A stretch of DNA of 64,000 nt from Hymenobacter guriensis (GCF_015773195.1 NZ_JADWYK010000001.1:1-64000), one strand, 5' to 3'. Numbered from the stretch's first letter, positions 36,264-44,864 are shown. Translations and numbers: made by a program. The notes: generated by a model not told the origin, from the letters alone.

Positions 36264-36641
36264 ATGGGCGTACAGTATGAATTGGTAAACATTGATAAAA
36301 AGGAGGTTATATCCTTTTCCGGAGTTGATACCGGCACCAAGTTACGTGAACTGGCAGGGACAATTGTTGCTAGTAACATTATCACTTGGTATTTACTTCA
36401 GAATATAGGTGACCGAATCAGTTTTATAGACGACATGACTGAATCGCTGATATTATTCGGCAGCCTTTATAGCAGAAATGCTTTCGCTACTTATCAGGAT
36501 GTTACCTTCCAAACAATTGATCAGCTAGTTGAAGCGGACGTTTTACGGAGAGTAGGCACGAAATGGATTGATGAGGAAGAAGGGCTTTCTTATGAAGTCC
36601 TACAAAATATCTGGGACCCAGCTTTACCAGACAACAAATAA
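36264..36641 (+). CDS. Small hypothetical protein on inserted cassette
   Basis: This 125-aa protein has no recognised family, signal peptide or membrane helix. It begins MGVQYELVNIDKKEVISFSG and is rich in Ile, Asp and Glu; the size and acidity recall immunity proteins, without proof. The DNA is clearly AT-richer than rlmD before it and the 37956 gene after it. It starts 3 bp after the rlmD stop and ends 3 bp before the next ORF, so it lies in the cassette that separates rlmD from its probable old neighbour. Confidence 0.6.
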   Translation: MGVQYELVNIDKKEVISFSGVDTGTKLRELAGTIVASNIITWYLLQNIGDRISFIDDMTESLILFGSLYSRNAFATYQDVTFQTIDQLVEADVLRRVGTKWIDEEEGLSYEVLQNIWDPALPDNK

Positions 36642-36644
36642 GTC

Positions 36645-36851
36645 ATGGACTACACCAACGACCCCGAACTGAACGCTTCCGTTACGCACCAATTCTGGGG
36701 TTGGAAGCATAAGATTCAGGGAGTGCTGCAGCGGCTTTCACTGCTTTCTAGTTATGCCTATTCCGAAGTAGATTCTGATCCAGAGACTTATGGCTTACAA
36801 AACCCTTCACAAACCCTGACTTTACCACGCCTGTTCAATGCGAAGAATTGA
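36645..36851 (+). pseudogene. Chimeric ORF carrying a duplicated gene start
   Basis: The first ten codons (MDYTNDPELN) copy the start of the intact gene at 37956: 29 of 31 bases are the same. After that the sequences part and the remaining 58 codons are unrelated, AT-richer and without a known family. The ORF overlaps the acyltransferase start by 14 bp. It is best read as the stranded 5' end of the target gene fused to inserted DNA. Whether the 68-aa product is made is unknown. Confidence 0.7.
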
Positions 36852-37956
36852 GTACTTAGATAGTGTGCGTGGCCTAGCTGCTTTTGCTGTAGTAATATAC
36901 CATTTCATAGGTTGGCGGTGGGCAGAGACGCTGGAGTTTAAACTCGGCGCCATTTTATTTAACGGCAGCGACGCTGTGTCCTTATTCTTTGTGTTGAGTG
37001 GGTTAGTTTTATCATGGAAGTATTTCGAGCCTGACGCCTCACTAGTCGTTGATGGAGCCCACTACCAGCATTTTACTGTAAATCGGGTAGTACGCCTGTA
37101 TCTTCCCTTGTTGGTTGCTTTGGCTGGATATTATCTCTACGGCCATCGGCACGATGGGCTTACCCAGTTGCTTTCTGATTTTGCCACTAATAAGCATCAC
37201 TGGGTTGAAGAAGTCCTGCTGATCCGAGGGAAGCATGATCTATATATCCCAGCCTGGACCTTGGAGGTAGAAATGGCAGCGTCGCTATTTATACCCTTTT
37301 TAGCTTTATTGCTGCGCTTCAACCGTCAACTGTTTAAGTTTGCGGTTGTAGGCATATTAGTATTAGGTTCTACCGTTATTTTCTGGCCGCTATTTCACTT
37401 TTGCCTGGGTATGTGGCTAACATATTACTTCCGGCGTATAGCTGCCTATGACGCCCGACAAGCCGCCTGGTATCCGTATCGGTACGGCATATACGCTTTG
37501 GTTCTGGCACTATTCTCCTTGCGCCACATCACGCGCATTTTCCCATTGGGCGAAATCAGCACCTACTGGCTAGGCTTACTGCGGCTAGATATATTTCATT
37601 TTACGGGTGTCGCGGCAGCCCTTATTCTGGCCTATATCATCAACAGCCCGCGTCTGCAACAGGCTTTAGTGAAACGGCCGTTTTTGTTCTTGGGTCGCAT
37701 TTCCTATAGCGTATATCTGTTGCACTGGTTTTTTGTTGTGTATGCGATGGATCATTGGGATAAGCTAGCAGCCGCATTTCCTTCCTCTTTGGCAGCCTTC
37801 TGGGGACTCTTATTTGCAGTAGTATGCAGCACATTGCTTGCTGCTACCCTCTTTAATATTTTGATAGAGCGCCCGGCCATCCGCCTTGGGAAACACTTGG
37901 CCGACCGCTTCGTACGTCTCCCTAAGGCTGTACCATTTCATAATTCAGCTTTCTGA
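36838..37956 (+). CDS. Acyltransferase 3 family membrane protein on inserted cassette
   Basis: This 372-aa polytopic protein opens with I-E-Y-L-D-S-V-R-G-L-A-A and has the helix-1 His (V-V-I-Y-H-F, about 22) and F-F-V-L-S-G-L-V-L-S. About ten transmembrane segments follow, with a late R-I-S-Y-S-V-Y-L-L-H-W. It should O-acylate a surface sugar or lipid. The gene is AT-rich compared with neighbours, which suggests transfer. Its TGA shares one base with the ATG of the downstream gene (TGATG at 37954-37958). It differs clearly from the acyltransferase at 13882. Confidence 0.85.
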   Translation: MRRIEYLDSVRGLAAFAVVIYHFIGWRWAETLEFKLGAILFNGSDAVSLFFVLSGLVLSWKYFEPDASLVVDGAHYQHFTVNRVVRLYLPLLVALAGYYLYGHRHDGLTQLLSDFATNKHHWVEEVLLIRGKHDLYIPAWTLEVEMAASLFIPFLALLLRFNRQLFKFAVVGILVLGSTVIFWPLFHFCLGMWLTYYFRRIAAYDARQAAWYPYRYGIYALVLALFSLRHITRIFPLGEISTYWLGLLRLDIFHFTGVAAALILAYIINSPRLQQALVKRPFLFLGRISYSVYLLHWFFVVYAMDHWDKLAAAFPSSLAAFWGLLFAVVCSTLLAATLFNILIERPAIRLGKHLADRFVRLPKAVPFHNSAF

Positions 37957-38330
37957 TGGACTATACCAACGACCCTGAACTGAACGGAAAATACCTCGGC
38001 ACCATCACCAAGGATTTTGCCACCGTTTCCGATACCCTGAGCGAGGCTTCCTCGCAGATCCGTAAGCGGGATATTTCCAGGTACCCCATCTTTGTGTTTG
38101 CCCGCCAGGAGGTGCCGCTGGACGGCCTGCTCATCAACGCCGATGAGCTGAACCTGGAGTGGCACGTGTTTGCCAGCTACCTGGAGTTGTTTGTGCAGCA
38201 AGGCATTATCAGTCCGGATGGCATCGAAGCCTTTCAGAGCACCTACCGCGACGCCGACGAGTACTGCTGCCTGTTCGTGCTCGACGAGGAGTTCACCAAC
38301 TTCGTCTACATCCCCTACCCGGAAGATTAA
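37956..38330 (+). CDS. Conserved hypothetical protein (restored target gene)
   Basis: This 124-aa soluble acidic protein (M-D-Y-T-N-D-P-E-L-N-G-K-Y-L-G) has no family I recognise. It is GC-rich like rlmD and unlike the cassette between them, so it probably once followed rlmD directly. Its first 31 bases are repeated at 36645. Its start overlaps the acyltransferase stop by one base. Behind it lies a nested inverted-repeat terminator element. Confidence 0.7.
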   Translation: MDYTNDPELNGKYLGTITKDFATVSDTLSEASSQIRKRDISRYPIFVFARQEVPLDGLLINADELNLEWHVFASYLELFVQQGIISPDGIEAFQSTYRDADEYCCLFVLDEEFTNFVYIPYPED

Positions 38331-38498
38331 ACCACGGATTCGCTCGGATTTTTCGGATTCCAGCGGATTTTGTGGACGATTATATCAACTAAAAAGCCTC
38401 GCACATGCGAGGCTTTTTAGTTGATCAGCATTTACGACGCGTTGGTTGTGTCATTCCCAAAATCCGTGGAATCCAAAAAATCCGAGCGAATCCGTGGT
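38331..38498. repeat. Nested inverted-repeat element A (MITE-like) around a terminator
   Basis: The left arm 38331-38371 starts ACCACGGATTCGCTCGGATT. The right arm 38459-38498 is its near reverse complement, ending CGAATCCGTGGT. In the middle is a perfect bidirectional hairpin. A second copy with the same arms and plan lies at 49283-49452. Both sit exactly between convergent genes. No transposase is present. Confidence 0.85.
38385..38426. terminator. Bidirectional terminator inside element A
   Basis: AACTAAAAAGCCTCGCA and its reverse complement (outer limits ATC..GAT at 38385 and 38426) form a long stem with a very small loop. A-runs and T-runs on both sides allow termination from both directions, serving the 37956 gene and thiL. 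Confidence 0.85.
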
Positions 38499-38509
38499 TC
38501 CTTCCGTGG

Positions 38510-39538
38510 TTAAAAGTGGTTGAAGCCCTGGGCGCGGAGCGGCACGGGCTGGCCGGCTTTGGTAATGAGGTTGGCGCCCTCGCTCTTCTCCACCATGTGG
38601 CCGATGATGGTAATATCGGGATGGTTCTTGATTTTGTCGTGGTCGGAGAGCGGGACAGTGAAGAGCAGCTCGTAGTCCTCACCGCCGTTGAGCATGCACA
38701 TGATGGGGTCGAGGTTGAACTCCTCGGCCACTTCCAGCGTGGGGTTGGCAATGGGCAGGTTTTCGGTGAACACGCGGGCCCCGGTGCCGCTGGCCTGGCA
38801 CAGGTGCAGCACTTCGGAAGCCAGCCCGTCGGAAATATCAATCATGCTGGTAGGCACCACGCCCAGGTCGCGAAGCTCGTGCACCACGTCCATGCGGGCC
38901 TCGGGGCGGAGCTGACGCTGGAGCACGTAAGGGTAGTTTGCCAGTTCGGGCTGGGTTTCGGGGTCGGCCTGCCAGGCTTGCTTTTCGCGCTCCAGCACCT
39001 GCAGGCCCAGGTAGGCCCCACCCAGGTCGCCGGTCACGCAAAGCAGGTCGTTGGGGCCGGCTCCGCTGCGGCGCACGGCCTTGCCGGCTTCGGCCTGGCC
39101 CAGGGCCGTGATGCCAATGGTGAGACCCGAGCGGCTGCCGGTAGTGTCGCCACCCACCAAGTCCACATTGTAGGCCTCGCAGGCCAGCCGGATGCCCTCG
39201 TAGAGTTCCTCTACGGCTTCCACCGAGAACCGCGCCGGCACGCTTAGGGCCACCACGATCTGGGTGGGCAGGGCGTTCATGGCCGCAATATCCGACACAT
39301 TCACGGCCACAGCCTTGTAGCCCAGGTGCTTGAGCGGACAGAACGTGAGGTCGAAGTGTACGCCTTCCACCAGCAGATCGGTGCTGACGACTAGTTCCTG
39401 CCCGGCCGCGGGCGCCAAGATAGCCGCATCGTCGCCGATGCCCAGAATGGTGCTGGGTTGCTGAAGCTGCACGGTTTGCTGGATGCGGCGAATCAAACCA
39501 AACTCACCTACTTTATCTAACGGGGTTACGTCACTCAT
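38510..39538 (-). CDS. thiL: Thiamine-monophosphate kinase
   Basis: This 342-aa protein has the ThiL/AIR-synthase fold: G-I-G-D-D-A-A (about 33-39) and S-T-D-L-L-V-E-G-V-H-F near the N-terminus, then V-G-G-D-T-T-G-S (about 120) and D-I-S-D-G-L-A (about 227), the Mg-ATP-binding acids. It phosphorylates thiamine monophosphate to the diphosphate, the last step of cofactor synthesis. No other thi gene is in the window. A -7-like TATCTTTG lies at 39613-39606 on the minus strand. Its end abuts repeat element A. Confidence 0.93.
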   Translation of the reverse strand: MSDVTPLDKVGEFGLIRRIQQTVQLQQPSTILGIGDDAAILAPAAGQELVVSTDLLVEGVHFDLTFCPLKHLGYKAVAVNVSDIAAMNALPTQIVVALSVPARFSVEAVEELYEGIRLACEAYNVDLVGGDTTGSRSGLTIGITALGQAEAGKAVRRSGAGPNDLLCVTGDLGGAYLGLQVLEREKQAWQADPETQPELANYPYVLQRQLRPEARMDVVHELRDLGVVPTSMIDISDGLASEVLHLCQASGTGARVFTENLPIANPTLEVAEEFNLDPIMCMLNGGEDYELLFTVPLSDHDKIKNHPDITIIGHMVEKSEGANLITKAGQPVPLRAQGFNHF

Positions 39539-39605
39539 GGCATTTCGTCTTTCAACATTCCCAGCGCGGCCGTACCATAACTGGCCGCCGTGCTATTCTC
39601 AACGG

Positions 39606-39613
39606 CAAAGATA
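39606..39613 (-). promoter_or_regulatory. -7 box-like TATCTTTG before thiL
   Basis: On the minus strand TATCTTTG (39613-39606) fits TAnnTTTG, 68 bp upstream of the thiL ATG. No TTG is found at the right distance. Confidence 0.4.
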
Positions 39614-39654
39614 ACCGGCTTAGTCGCTATGCTTCGGCGCGCGCCTAAAACAAT

Positions 39655-39684
39655 GGTGCCGCTCCCCGTTCGGGAAGCGGCACC
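39655..39684 (-). terminator. Terminator after T9SS type A protein gene
   Basis: GGTGCCGCT (39655-39663) and AGCGGCACC (39676-39684) form a stem extended by CCCG/CGGG. On the minus strand a T-rich stretch (ATTGTTTTAG) follows. It lies 48 bp behind the stop at 39732. Confidence 0.75.
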
Positions 39685-39731
39685 GTGCTTGGCAGGTAGT
39701 CGGCGGTTGAAGCCGACGGCCTGAGAAGTGG

Positions 39732-40871
39732 TTACTTAATCACCAGCTCTTTGTAGACCGTCAGCTGACCGTCGGTGCTGGTGCACTGCACGAAGTACAG
39801 GCCAGCTTTCAGCTTCGATACGTCCAGAGTCAGGTTCACGTCGGTCTGGTTGCGGGGCTGCACCGAAATGCGCTGGCCCATATTGTTGAGCACCGTGATA
39901 GTACCCACCTTCACGTTGCGCAGCGAAATGTTCACTTTGCCGCCCTGTGCCGGGTTGGGGTAGATGCTGATGCCGGTGTTGAACTTGTCAAGCGTCTTCA
40001 GGGTAACGTCGTAGGTACCCAGGTCGAAGTCATACTCGTGGGAGCCCAGGCGGGAGTAGTCCTGGCCGGCCGGGTTGTTGGAGCCATCCGGGCCGTTGAA
40101 GGCCGTGGAGTACATCATCCAGGTGTCGGAAATAGCATAACCACCGGTGTTAGCGACCGGAGGAACCGAGCCCGGTACGTTCTGGGGGAGCGGGTTGATG
40201 CGGATACCACCCGAAACATCGGGCCGGCGAATCAGCGACTGGTTGGCCGACGATACGAAAACCGATTTACCATCCGTAGTATTATCGGCAGCGTTGGTGC
40301 TGCTCCAGTTACCGCCGGTAGTGCCATCCTTTTTCAGGGGTTGCTCACCGATTACGCCAATCAGATCCACGATGACACCAGGGCCTACGCCTGCCTTGCC
40401 GCTGGCGTAGCGCACTAAGGCTACCGCGTCGTCGCCGTTGAAGTAAGCCACGCCACCACCTACCAGCACATCCGGGCCGGTCACGGGAGCATGTCCGGCA
40501 CTCAGTTGGTCGGCTACCGTCAGGATTTGCGACAACGAGGATTCACCGCTGGCAAATACGAAAACTTCGGCCGGTAGTAAGGTATTTTCCCCCGTAGCCC
40601 GGTGCAGCTTTTCCTCTTCCGTTACAGTAGTAGAGCCATTGGAATAGCGACGTACCGAGTATGCGTCCAGATTTACCGTTGACTTGGTGGGGTTGAAAAT
40701 TTCCAACGCCCGCTCACTGCCGGTCGAAGCCTTGGGGTTCGACTCGGGGTACTTCACGCCGTTCTGGTGGGCGCCTTCGGTATACTCGGAAAAGAACAGC
40801 TCACTGGCCTGGCCGAACGAGGCCGATGCCGTGAGTAGCAGTGCTGAAAGTACTGTGTAATGTTTTTTCAT
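39732..40871 (-). CDS. T9SS type A secreted lamin-tail-domain protein
   Basis: This 379-aa protein has a signal peptide (MKKHYTVLSALLLTASASFG). An LTD-like domain follows (L-F-F-S-E-Y-T-E-G, then R-A-L-E-I-F-N-P-T and V-N-L-D-A-Y-S-V-R-R-Y, about 22-180). The C-terminal sorting domain has I-S-I-Y-P-N-P-A-x-G-G-K-V-N-I, L-K-A-G-L-Y-F-V-Q and a K-E-L-V-I-K end, typical of T9SS type A. It should reach the cell surface or medium through T9SS. The ATG at 40871 directly precedes the signal peptide. TATCTTTG lies upstream at 40908-40901. Confidence 0.88.
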   Translation of the reverse strand: MKKHYTVLSALLLTASASFGQASELFFSEYTEGAHQNGVKYPESNPKASTGSERALEIFNPTKSTVNLDAYSVRRYSNGSTTVTEEEKLHRATGENTLLPAEVFVFASGESSLSQILTVADQLSAGHAPVTGPDVLVGGGVAYFNGDDAVALVRYASGKAGVGPGVIVDLIGVIGEQPLKKDGTTGGNWSSTNAADNTTDGKSVFVSSANQSLIRRPDVSGGIRINPLPQNVPGSVPPVANTGGYAISDTWMMYSTAFNGPDGSNNPAGQDYSRLGSHEYDFDLGTYDVTLKTLDKFNTGISIYPNPAQGGKVNISLRNVKVGTITVLNNMGQRISVQPRNQTDVNLTLDVSKLKAGLYFVQCTSTDGQLTVYKELVIK

Positions 40872-41010
40872 GGTGCAATGGGTAAGTGTACAAACCGGCC
40901 CAAAGATACTGTGCAATTCTTGTTTACCGACTTCTCACGTCGTGTATTCTGCGAAGATCAAACTAAAACGTAACAGGAATTTCACTATACTTCCCTGCTG
41001 ATAGGCACAC

Positions 41011-41041
41011 TTGCTAACGAACGTTCGGAACCCTATCTTTG
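41011..41041 (+). promoter_or_regulatory. TetR promoter with embedded operator
   Basis: TTG (41011-41013), exactly 20 nt, then TATCTTTG (41034-41041) is a perfect Bacteroidota promoter. Between the boxes lies the palindrome CGAACGTTCG (41018-41027), well placed for autorepression by the TetR encoded 17 bp downstream. Confidence 0.8.
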
Positions 41042-41057
41042 TTTACTCAGCAGCCCC

Positions 41058-41648
41058 ATGGAAACCACTGCCACTCCCCTCTCGCGCAAAGCCCAGATCG
41101 ACCAGGTAGCCACCGGGCTGTTTCGACAGCGGGGCTATGCGGCCACCAGCATGCGCGAGCTGGCCGCGGCCCTGGGTATTGAAGCCGGTAGCATCTACTC
41201 CCATATCCGCTCCAAGGAAGAGATTCTGCACCGCGTCTGTTTTGACCTGGCTGAATCCTTTATGGCCGGCCTGCGCACGGCCCAAACCGCCGAACCGGCG
41301 GCTTCGGCCGCCACTCAGCTGCGCCGGGCCATCGAAAACCATGTGCGGGTGCTCATTGCGGATACCGCTTCCTCGGCCGTGTTTCTGCACGAGTGGCGCC
41401 ACCTCAGCGAGCCGGCCCACACCGAGTTTCAGCACCTGCGCCAGCAGTACGAGGCCGAGTTCCGGGCCCTGATTGCCCAGGGGGTGCAGGCCGGCGAGTT
41501 GTATACGCCCGACCCGGCTTTTGCCGCTCTCACGCTTTTGGCCAGCCTCAACTGGCTGCCCAACTGGTACCGCCCTGAGGGCACGCTCACGCCCGACCAG
41601 ATTGCCCAGCGCCTGACCGACCAACTTCTCGACGGTTTAGCGTATTAA
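41058..41648 (+). CDS. TetR/AcrR family regulator of the phenylacetate genes (PaaR-like)
   Basis: This 196-aa regulator has the TetR helix-turn-helix ([16 protein letters not shown] then [11 protein letters not shown], about 27-58) and an all-helical ligand domain. TetR-type PaaR proteins sense phenylacetyl-CoA; that ligand is inferred from context. It is first in the paa cluster, 34 bp ahead of paaA. Its promoter carries a palindrome between the two boxes, so it probably represses itself and the paa genes. Confidence 0.85.
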   Translation: METTATPLSRKAQIDQVATGLFRQRGYAATSMRELAAALGIEAGSIYSHIRSKEEILHRVCFDLAESFMAGLRTAQTAEPAASAATQLRRAIENHVRVLIADTASSAVFLHEWRHLSEPAHTEFQHLRQQYEAEFRALIAQGVQAGELYTPDPAFAALTLLASLNWLPNWYRPEGTLTPDQIAQRLTDQLLDGLAY

Positions 41649-41682
41649 GCTTTTCCTCTCACGCTTCCTTCTCCACCCAGTT

Positions 41683-42681
41683 ATGTACGGCTCCGTCAGC
41701 ACCCACGACATTCCGGCCCAGGCAACTACCGGCCTCGAAAACGAAGACCCGCAGCAACTGGCCGAATTTGAGGCCCGTATTGCGCGCGGCGAGAAAATCG
41801 AGCCCGACGACTACATGCCGGCCTTGTACCGCAAGCAGCTTATCCGCATGATTGAGCAGCACGCGCACTCCGAAATCATTGGGTCGCTGCCGGAGGGCAC
41901 CTGGATTACGCGGGCCCCAGGCTTCCGCCGCAAGATGGCCCAAATGGCTAAGGTGCAGGACGAAGTAGGCCACGCACAACTTTTGTATTCGGCCGCCGAA
42001 ACTTTGGGCAAGTCGCGGGAGGACATGCTCACGGACCTTATCAACGGCAAAAGCAAGTACTCCAACGTCTTCAACTACCCCACGCCTACCTGGGCCGACT
42101 CCAACGCTATTTCCTGGCTGATTGACGCGGGTGCCATTGTCAATCAGATGGCCAACGCCCGCGGCTCCTACGGTCCGTACTGCCGGGCCCTGGAGCGGAT
42201 TTGCGCCGAGGAAAGCTTCCACCTCAAGTATGGCCACGATGCCGTGGTGCACATGGCGACGGGCACGCCCATTCAGCGGCGCATGATGCAGGAAGCGCTG
42301 AACCGTTGGTGGCCGCCCATCATGACGTTCTTCGGCCCGGCCGACAAAGCCAGCCAGCACACCGAAATCCTGATGCGCTGGAAGGTAAAAATGGCTTCCA
42401 ACGACGACTGCCGCCAGCAGTTTCTGGACATGTATGTGCCGAAAATCCTGGAAATCGGTCTGACCATTCCCGACCCCAACCTGCGCAAAAACGAGGAAAC
42501 CGGTAAATGGGAATACACTGAGCCCGACTGGGAAGAGCTGCGCCGCGTGATTAACGGCGACGGCCCCTGCAACCAGGAGCGTCTGGCCGTGCGCCGCGCC
42601 GCTGAGGAAAACGGGGCCTGGGTGCGCCGCGCCCTGCAAGCCAAGCGCCAGGCTCCCAAAGCAGTTCGCCCGTTAGCTTAA
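41683..42681 (+). CDS. paaA: 1,2-phenylacetyl-CoA epoxidase subunit PaaA
   Basis: This 332-aa protein is the catalytic oxygenase subunit. It has ferritin-like di-iron ligands in E-Q-H-A-H-S-E (about 59-65), [10 protein letters not shown] (about 90-99) and [10 protein letters not shown] (about 175-186). With PaaC it epoxidises the ring of phenylacetyl-CoA; PaaE supplies electrons. Length and motifs match known PaaA. It is followed by paaB, paaC and paaD in order. Confidence 0.95.
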   Translation: MYGSVSTHDIPAQATTGLENEDPQQLAEFEARIARGEKIEPDDYMPALYRKQLIRMIEQHAHSEIIGSLPEGTWITRAPGFRRKMAQMAKVQDEVGHAQLLYSAAETLGKSREDMLTDLINGKSKYSNVFNYPTPTWADSNAISWLIDAGAIVNQMANARGSYGPYCRALERICAEESFHLKYGHDAVVHMATGTPIQRRMMQEALNRWWPPIMTFFGPADKASQHTEILMRWKVKMASNDDCRQQFLDMYVPKILEIGLTIPDPNLRKNEETGKWEYTEPDWEELRRVINGDGPCNQERLAVRRAAEENGAWVRRALQAKRQAPKAVRPLA

Positions 42682-42774
42682 TTATGAATGCTGAATTATG
42701 AATTGTGAATTATGAATTCGCCCGGTTACTGCCTTTGCGTGAATTCATAATTCGTAATTCGTAATTCATAATTA
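42680..42774. repeat. AT-rich imperfect palindrome between paaA and paaB
   Basis: Repeated GAATTATGAATT-like words (42680-42719) face their inverse (42741-42774, GAATTCATAATTCGTAATTC) across about 20 bp. It contrasts with the GC-rich genes around it and fills the whole paaA-paaB gap. It may act as an mRNA stem-loop. Confidence 0.75.
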
Positions 42775-42781
42775 CCCCCCG

Positions 42782-43408
42782 ATGCTTTCTTCCCTTGACC
42801 CGCGCATAGCCCGCCTGGCGCTTCCCGATACGGCTCCGGCACCTACGCCCAAGGCGGCTTTCGACCAGTTTGAGACGTTCGAGGTCTTTCACCAGAAGAA
42901 AGACGGGGCCGCCTACACCTACGTAGGGCCAGTACACGCTCCGTCGGCGGATGTGGCCTTTCTATTTGCCAAGGAGCAGTACAGCCGGCGCTTTGCCTGC
43001 ACCGGCATGTGGGTGGTACCTACTAGCGCTATCAACCTCACGCCCTACGTGGGCGACCAGGAATCGGTGTACGATGGGGTTTCGGCTATTGTACCAACGG
43101 CCGACGCGCCAGCTGAACCCCAGGAGTACGCCATTTTTCACCTCAAAAAGCGCGGCAAGGCCCACACGAACGTGGGCCTGGTACGAGCTGCCTCGGCCGC
43201 CGATGCGCTGTATCAGGCCAAGCTGACTTTCGGGGAGCAACGCCCCGTGGTAAACGTGTGGGTGCTGCCGTGGAACGAAGTGCTGACCCTGGACCCTGCG
43301 GACCGGGACATCTGGCTGACGACCCCCGAGAAAAAGTACCGCGACGCCATTGCCTACAAAGTGCAGGACCGCATTGAGCGGTTCAAGCTGGAAACAGGCA
43401 CCAAGTGA
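42782..43408 (+). CDS. paaB: Phenylacetyl-CoA epoxidase subunit PaaB with two PaaB domains
   Basis: PaaB is usually a single domain of about 95 residues that bridges PaaA-PaaC units. This protein is 208 aa and holds two related blocks. The first (about 28-85) has F-E-T-F-E-V-F-H-Q-K-K, V-G-P-V-H-A and a W-V-V-P end. The second (about 118-175) has Y-A-I-F-H-L-K-K-R-G, V-G-L-V-R-A and a W-V-L-P end. The C-terminal tail is charged. It lies between paaA and paaC, as expected. The double form would change subunit counts. Confidence 0.88.
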   Translation: MLSSLDPRIARLALPDTAPAPTPKAAFDQFETFEVFHQKKDGAAYTYVGPVHAPSADVAFLFAKEQYSRRFACTGMWVVPTSAINLTPYVGDQESVYDGVSAIVPTADAPAEPQEYAIFHLKKRGKAHTNVGLVRAASAADALYQAKLTFGEQRPVVNVWVLPWNEVLTLDPADRDIWLTTPEKKYRDAIAYKVQDRIERFKLETGTK

Positions 43409-43417
43409 GAGGTAATG

Positions 43418-43457
43418 AGGTAACAGGCCACCCGAACAAACCTGTCATCTGTTACCT
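43418..43457. repeat. Inverted repeat between paaB and paaC
   Basis: AGGTAACAGG (43418-43427) faces TCTGTTACCT (43448-43457), 9 of 10 pairs, with further TACCTGTCACCTG-like words to 43490. It is a palindromic spacer unlike the AT-rich one between paaA and paaB. Confidence 0.6.
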
Positions 43458-43498
43458 GCTCCGTGTCACTTAGTACCTGTCACCTGTTCCTTCTTTCT

Positions 43499-44251
43499 AT
43501 GACCGACCCTAAAAAAGACCTGCTGTACCGGCTGGCCGACGACCAGCTGATTCTGGGCCACCGCAACTCCGAGTGGAACGGCTTGGGCCCGATTCTGGAA
43601 GAAGACATAGCCTTTTCGTCGATGGCCCAGGACAAGCTGGGCCACGCGCTGCAGCTGTATTCCTTGTTGCACGAGCTGGGCGAAGCGGAGCCCGATACGG
43701 TGGCTTTCACGCGCAATGCGGCGCAGTTTCACTGTTCCCAGCTGGTGGAACTGCCCATCGGCGACTACGCGTTTTCGCTGATGCGCCACTTTCTCTTCGA
43801 CCATGCCGAACTGCTGCGCTTTGAGGCGCTGGCGGCCAGCTCCTACGAGCCGCTGGCGCAAGTGGCCCGCAAGCTCAAGGGTGAGCTGAAGTACCACGTG
43901 CTGCACGCCAATACTTGGATCCGACAGCTGGGCACCAGCACCGAAGAAGCCCTGGAAAAGCTCCAGGCCGCGCTGGATCTGACCTTGCCCTACGCTTTGG
44001 GTCTGTTTGAAAAAACCGAGGCCGAGCCCGCCATTATTGCCGAAGGCCTGTTCATTGGCGAAGACGTGCTGCGGGCGCAGTGGCTGGAAAACATCAGCCG
44101 CGTGCTCAACCAGACGCAGCTGGAACTACCCGACCTTAGCGCCATTACGCCCGTGGGCGGTGGCCGCCACGGGGAGCACACCGAGTTTCTACAACCCCTG
44201 CTCGACGAAATGGCCGAAGTATTTCGCCTCGACCCTACCGCCGATTGGTGA
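43499..44251 (+). CDS. paaC: Phenylacetyl-CoA epoxidase subunit PaaC
   Basis: This 250-aa ferritin-like structural subunit pairs with PaaA. It shows L-G-H-R-N-S-E-W near the start, E-E-D-I-A-F-S-S-M-A-Q-D-K-L-G-H-A (about 36-52) and K-L-K-G-E-L-K-Y-H (about 122-130). PaaC lacks a functional metal site in characterised enzymes but is needed to form the complex. Start at ATG 43499; upstream frame covers the spacer repeat. It lies 60 bp before paaD. Confidence 0.94.
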   Translation: MTDPKKDLLYRLADDQLILGHRNSEWNGLGPILEEDIAFSSMAQDKLGHALQLYSLLHELGEAEPDTVAFTRNAAQFHCSQLVELPIGDYAFSLMRHFLFDHAELLRFEALAASSYEPLAQVARKLKGELKYHVLHANTWIRQLGTSTEEALEKLQAALDLTLPYALGLFEKTEAEPAIIAEGLFIGEDVLRAQWLENISRVLNQTQLELPDLSAITPVGGGRHGEHTEFLQPLLDEMAEVFRLDPTADW

Positions 44252-44310
44252 TTCCTGAGTTGCCGGTTGCCGAACAAATTACTTGAGAACTATCAACCGC
44301 CAACTTGAAC

Positions 44311-44790
44311 ATGGACGAATCCACCATCCTTTCCTGGCTCGATGAAGTGAAAGACCCGGAAATTCCGGTGGTTTCCCTGGTGGATCTGGGGGTCATTCGC
44401 CGCGTGCAGATCGGGGCTGACGGCCATGTGACGGTGCGCATGACGCCCACGTTTTCGGGCTGCCCGGCTATGGACTACATGCGCCGCGACGTGGAAAGGG
44501 TGCTGCGGGAACACGGCGTGCCAGGCTATACCGTGGAAATGTCGCTGGAAGAAGCCTGGAGCAGCAATGACGTGACGGAGCGCGGCCGGCAGGCCCTCCG
44601 CGAGTTTCGCCTGTCACCACCGCCCGCCCACCAGGGCATCATCGACCTCGACATTCTGGAATATGCTGAGTGCCCGCACTGCGGCTCGCACAATACGGAG
44701 CTTCGCTCACCGTTTGGGCCTACGTTGTGTCGGGCCTTGCACTACTGCCACAACTGCCGTCAGGGGTTCGAACAGTTCAAGCCTGTATAG
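44311..44790 (+). CDS. paaD: Phenylacetate degradation maturation protein PaaD
   Basis: This 159-aa protein has an N-terminal MIP18/DUF59 domain (W-L-D-E-V-K-D-P-E-I-P-V-V-S-L-V-D-L-G, about 8-26, and a conserved Cys in F-S-G-C-P-A) and a C-terminal Cys pattern C-P-H-C-G-S..C-H-N-C (about 124-151). PaaD helps iron-centre assembly of the epoxidase system. ATG 44311 is preferred over TTG 44305. paaE does not follow; it is at 47319-48428 on the other strand. Confidence 0.93.
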   Translation: MDESTILSWLDEVKDPEIPVVSLVDLGVIRRVQIGADGHVTVRMTPTFSGCPAMDYMRRDVERVLREHGVPGYTVEMSLEEAWSSNDVTERGRQALREFRLSPPPAHQGIIDLDILEYAECPHCGSHNTELRSPFGPTLCRALHYCHNCRQGFEQFKPV

Positions 44791-44864
44791 TTAATAGCTT
44801 CTCAATTGGGAGTGTTTTTCCAGCTTTTGCCGTTATTCAAGTCTTATTTTCATTTGTTGCTTGC

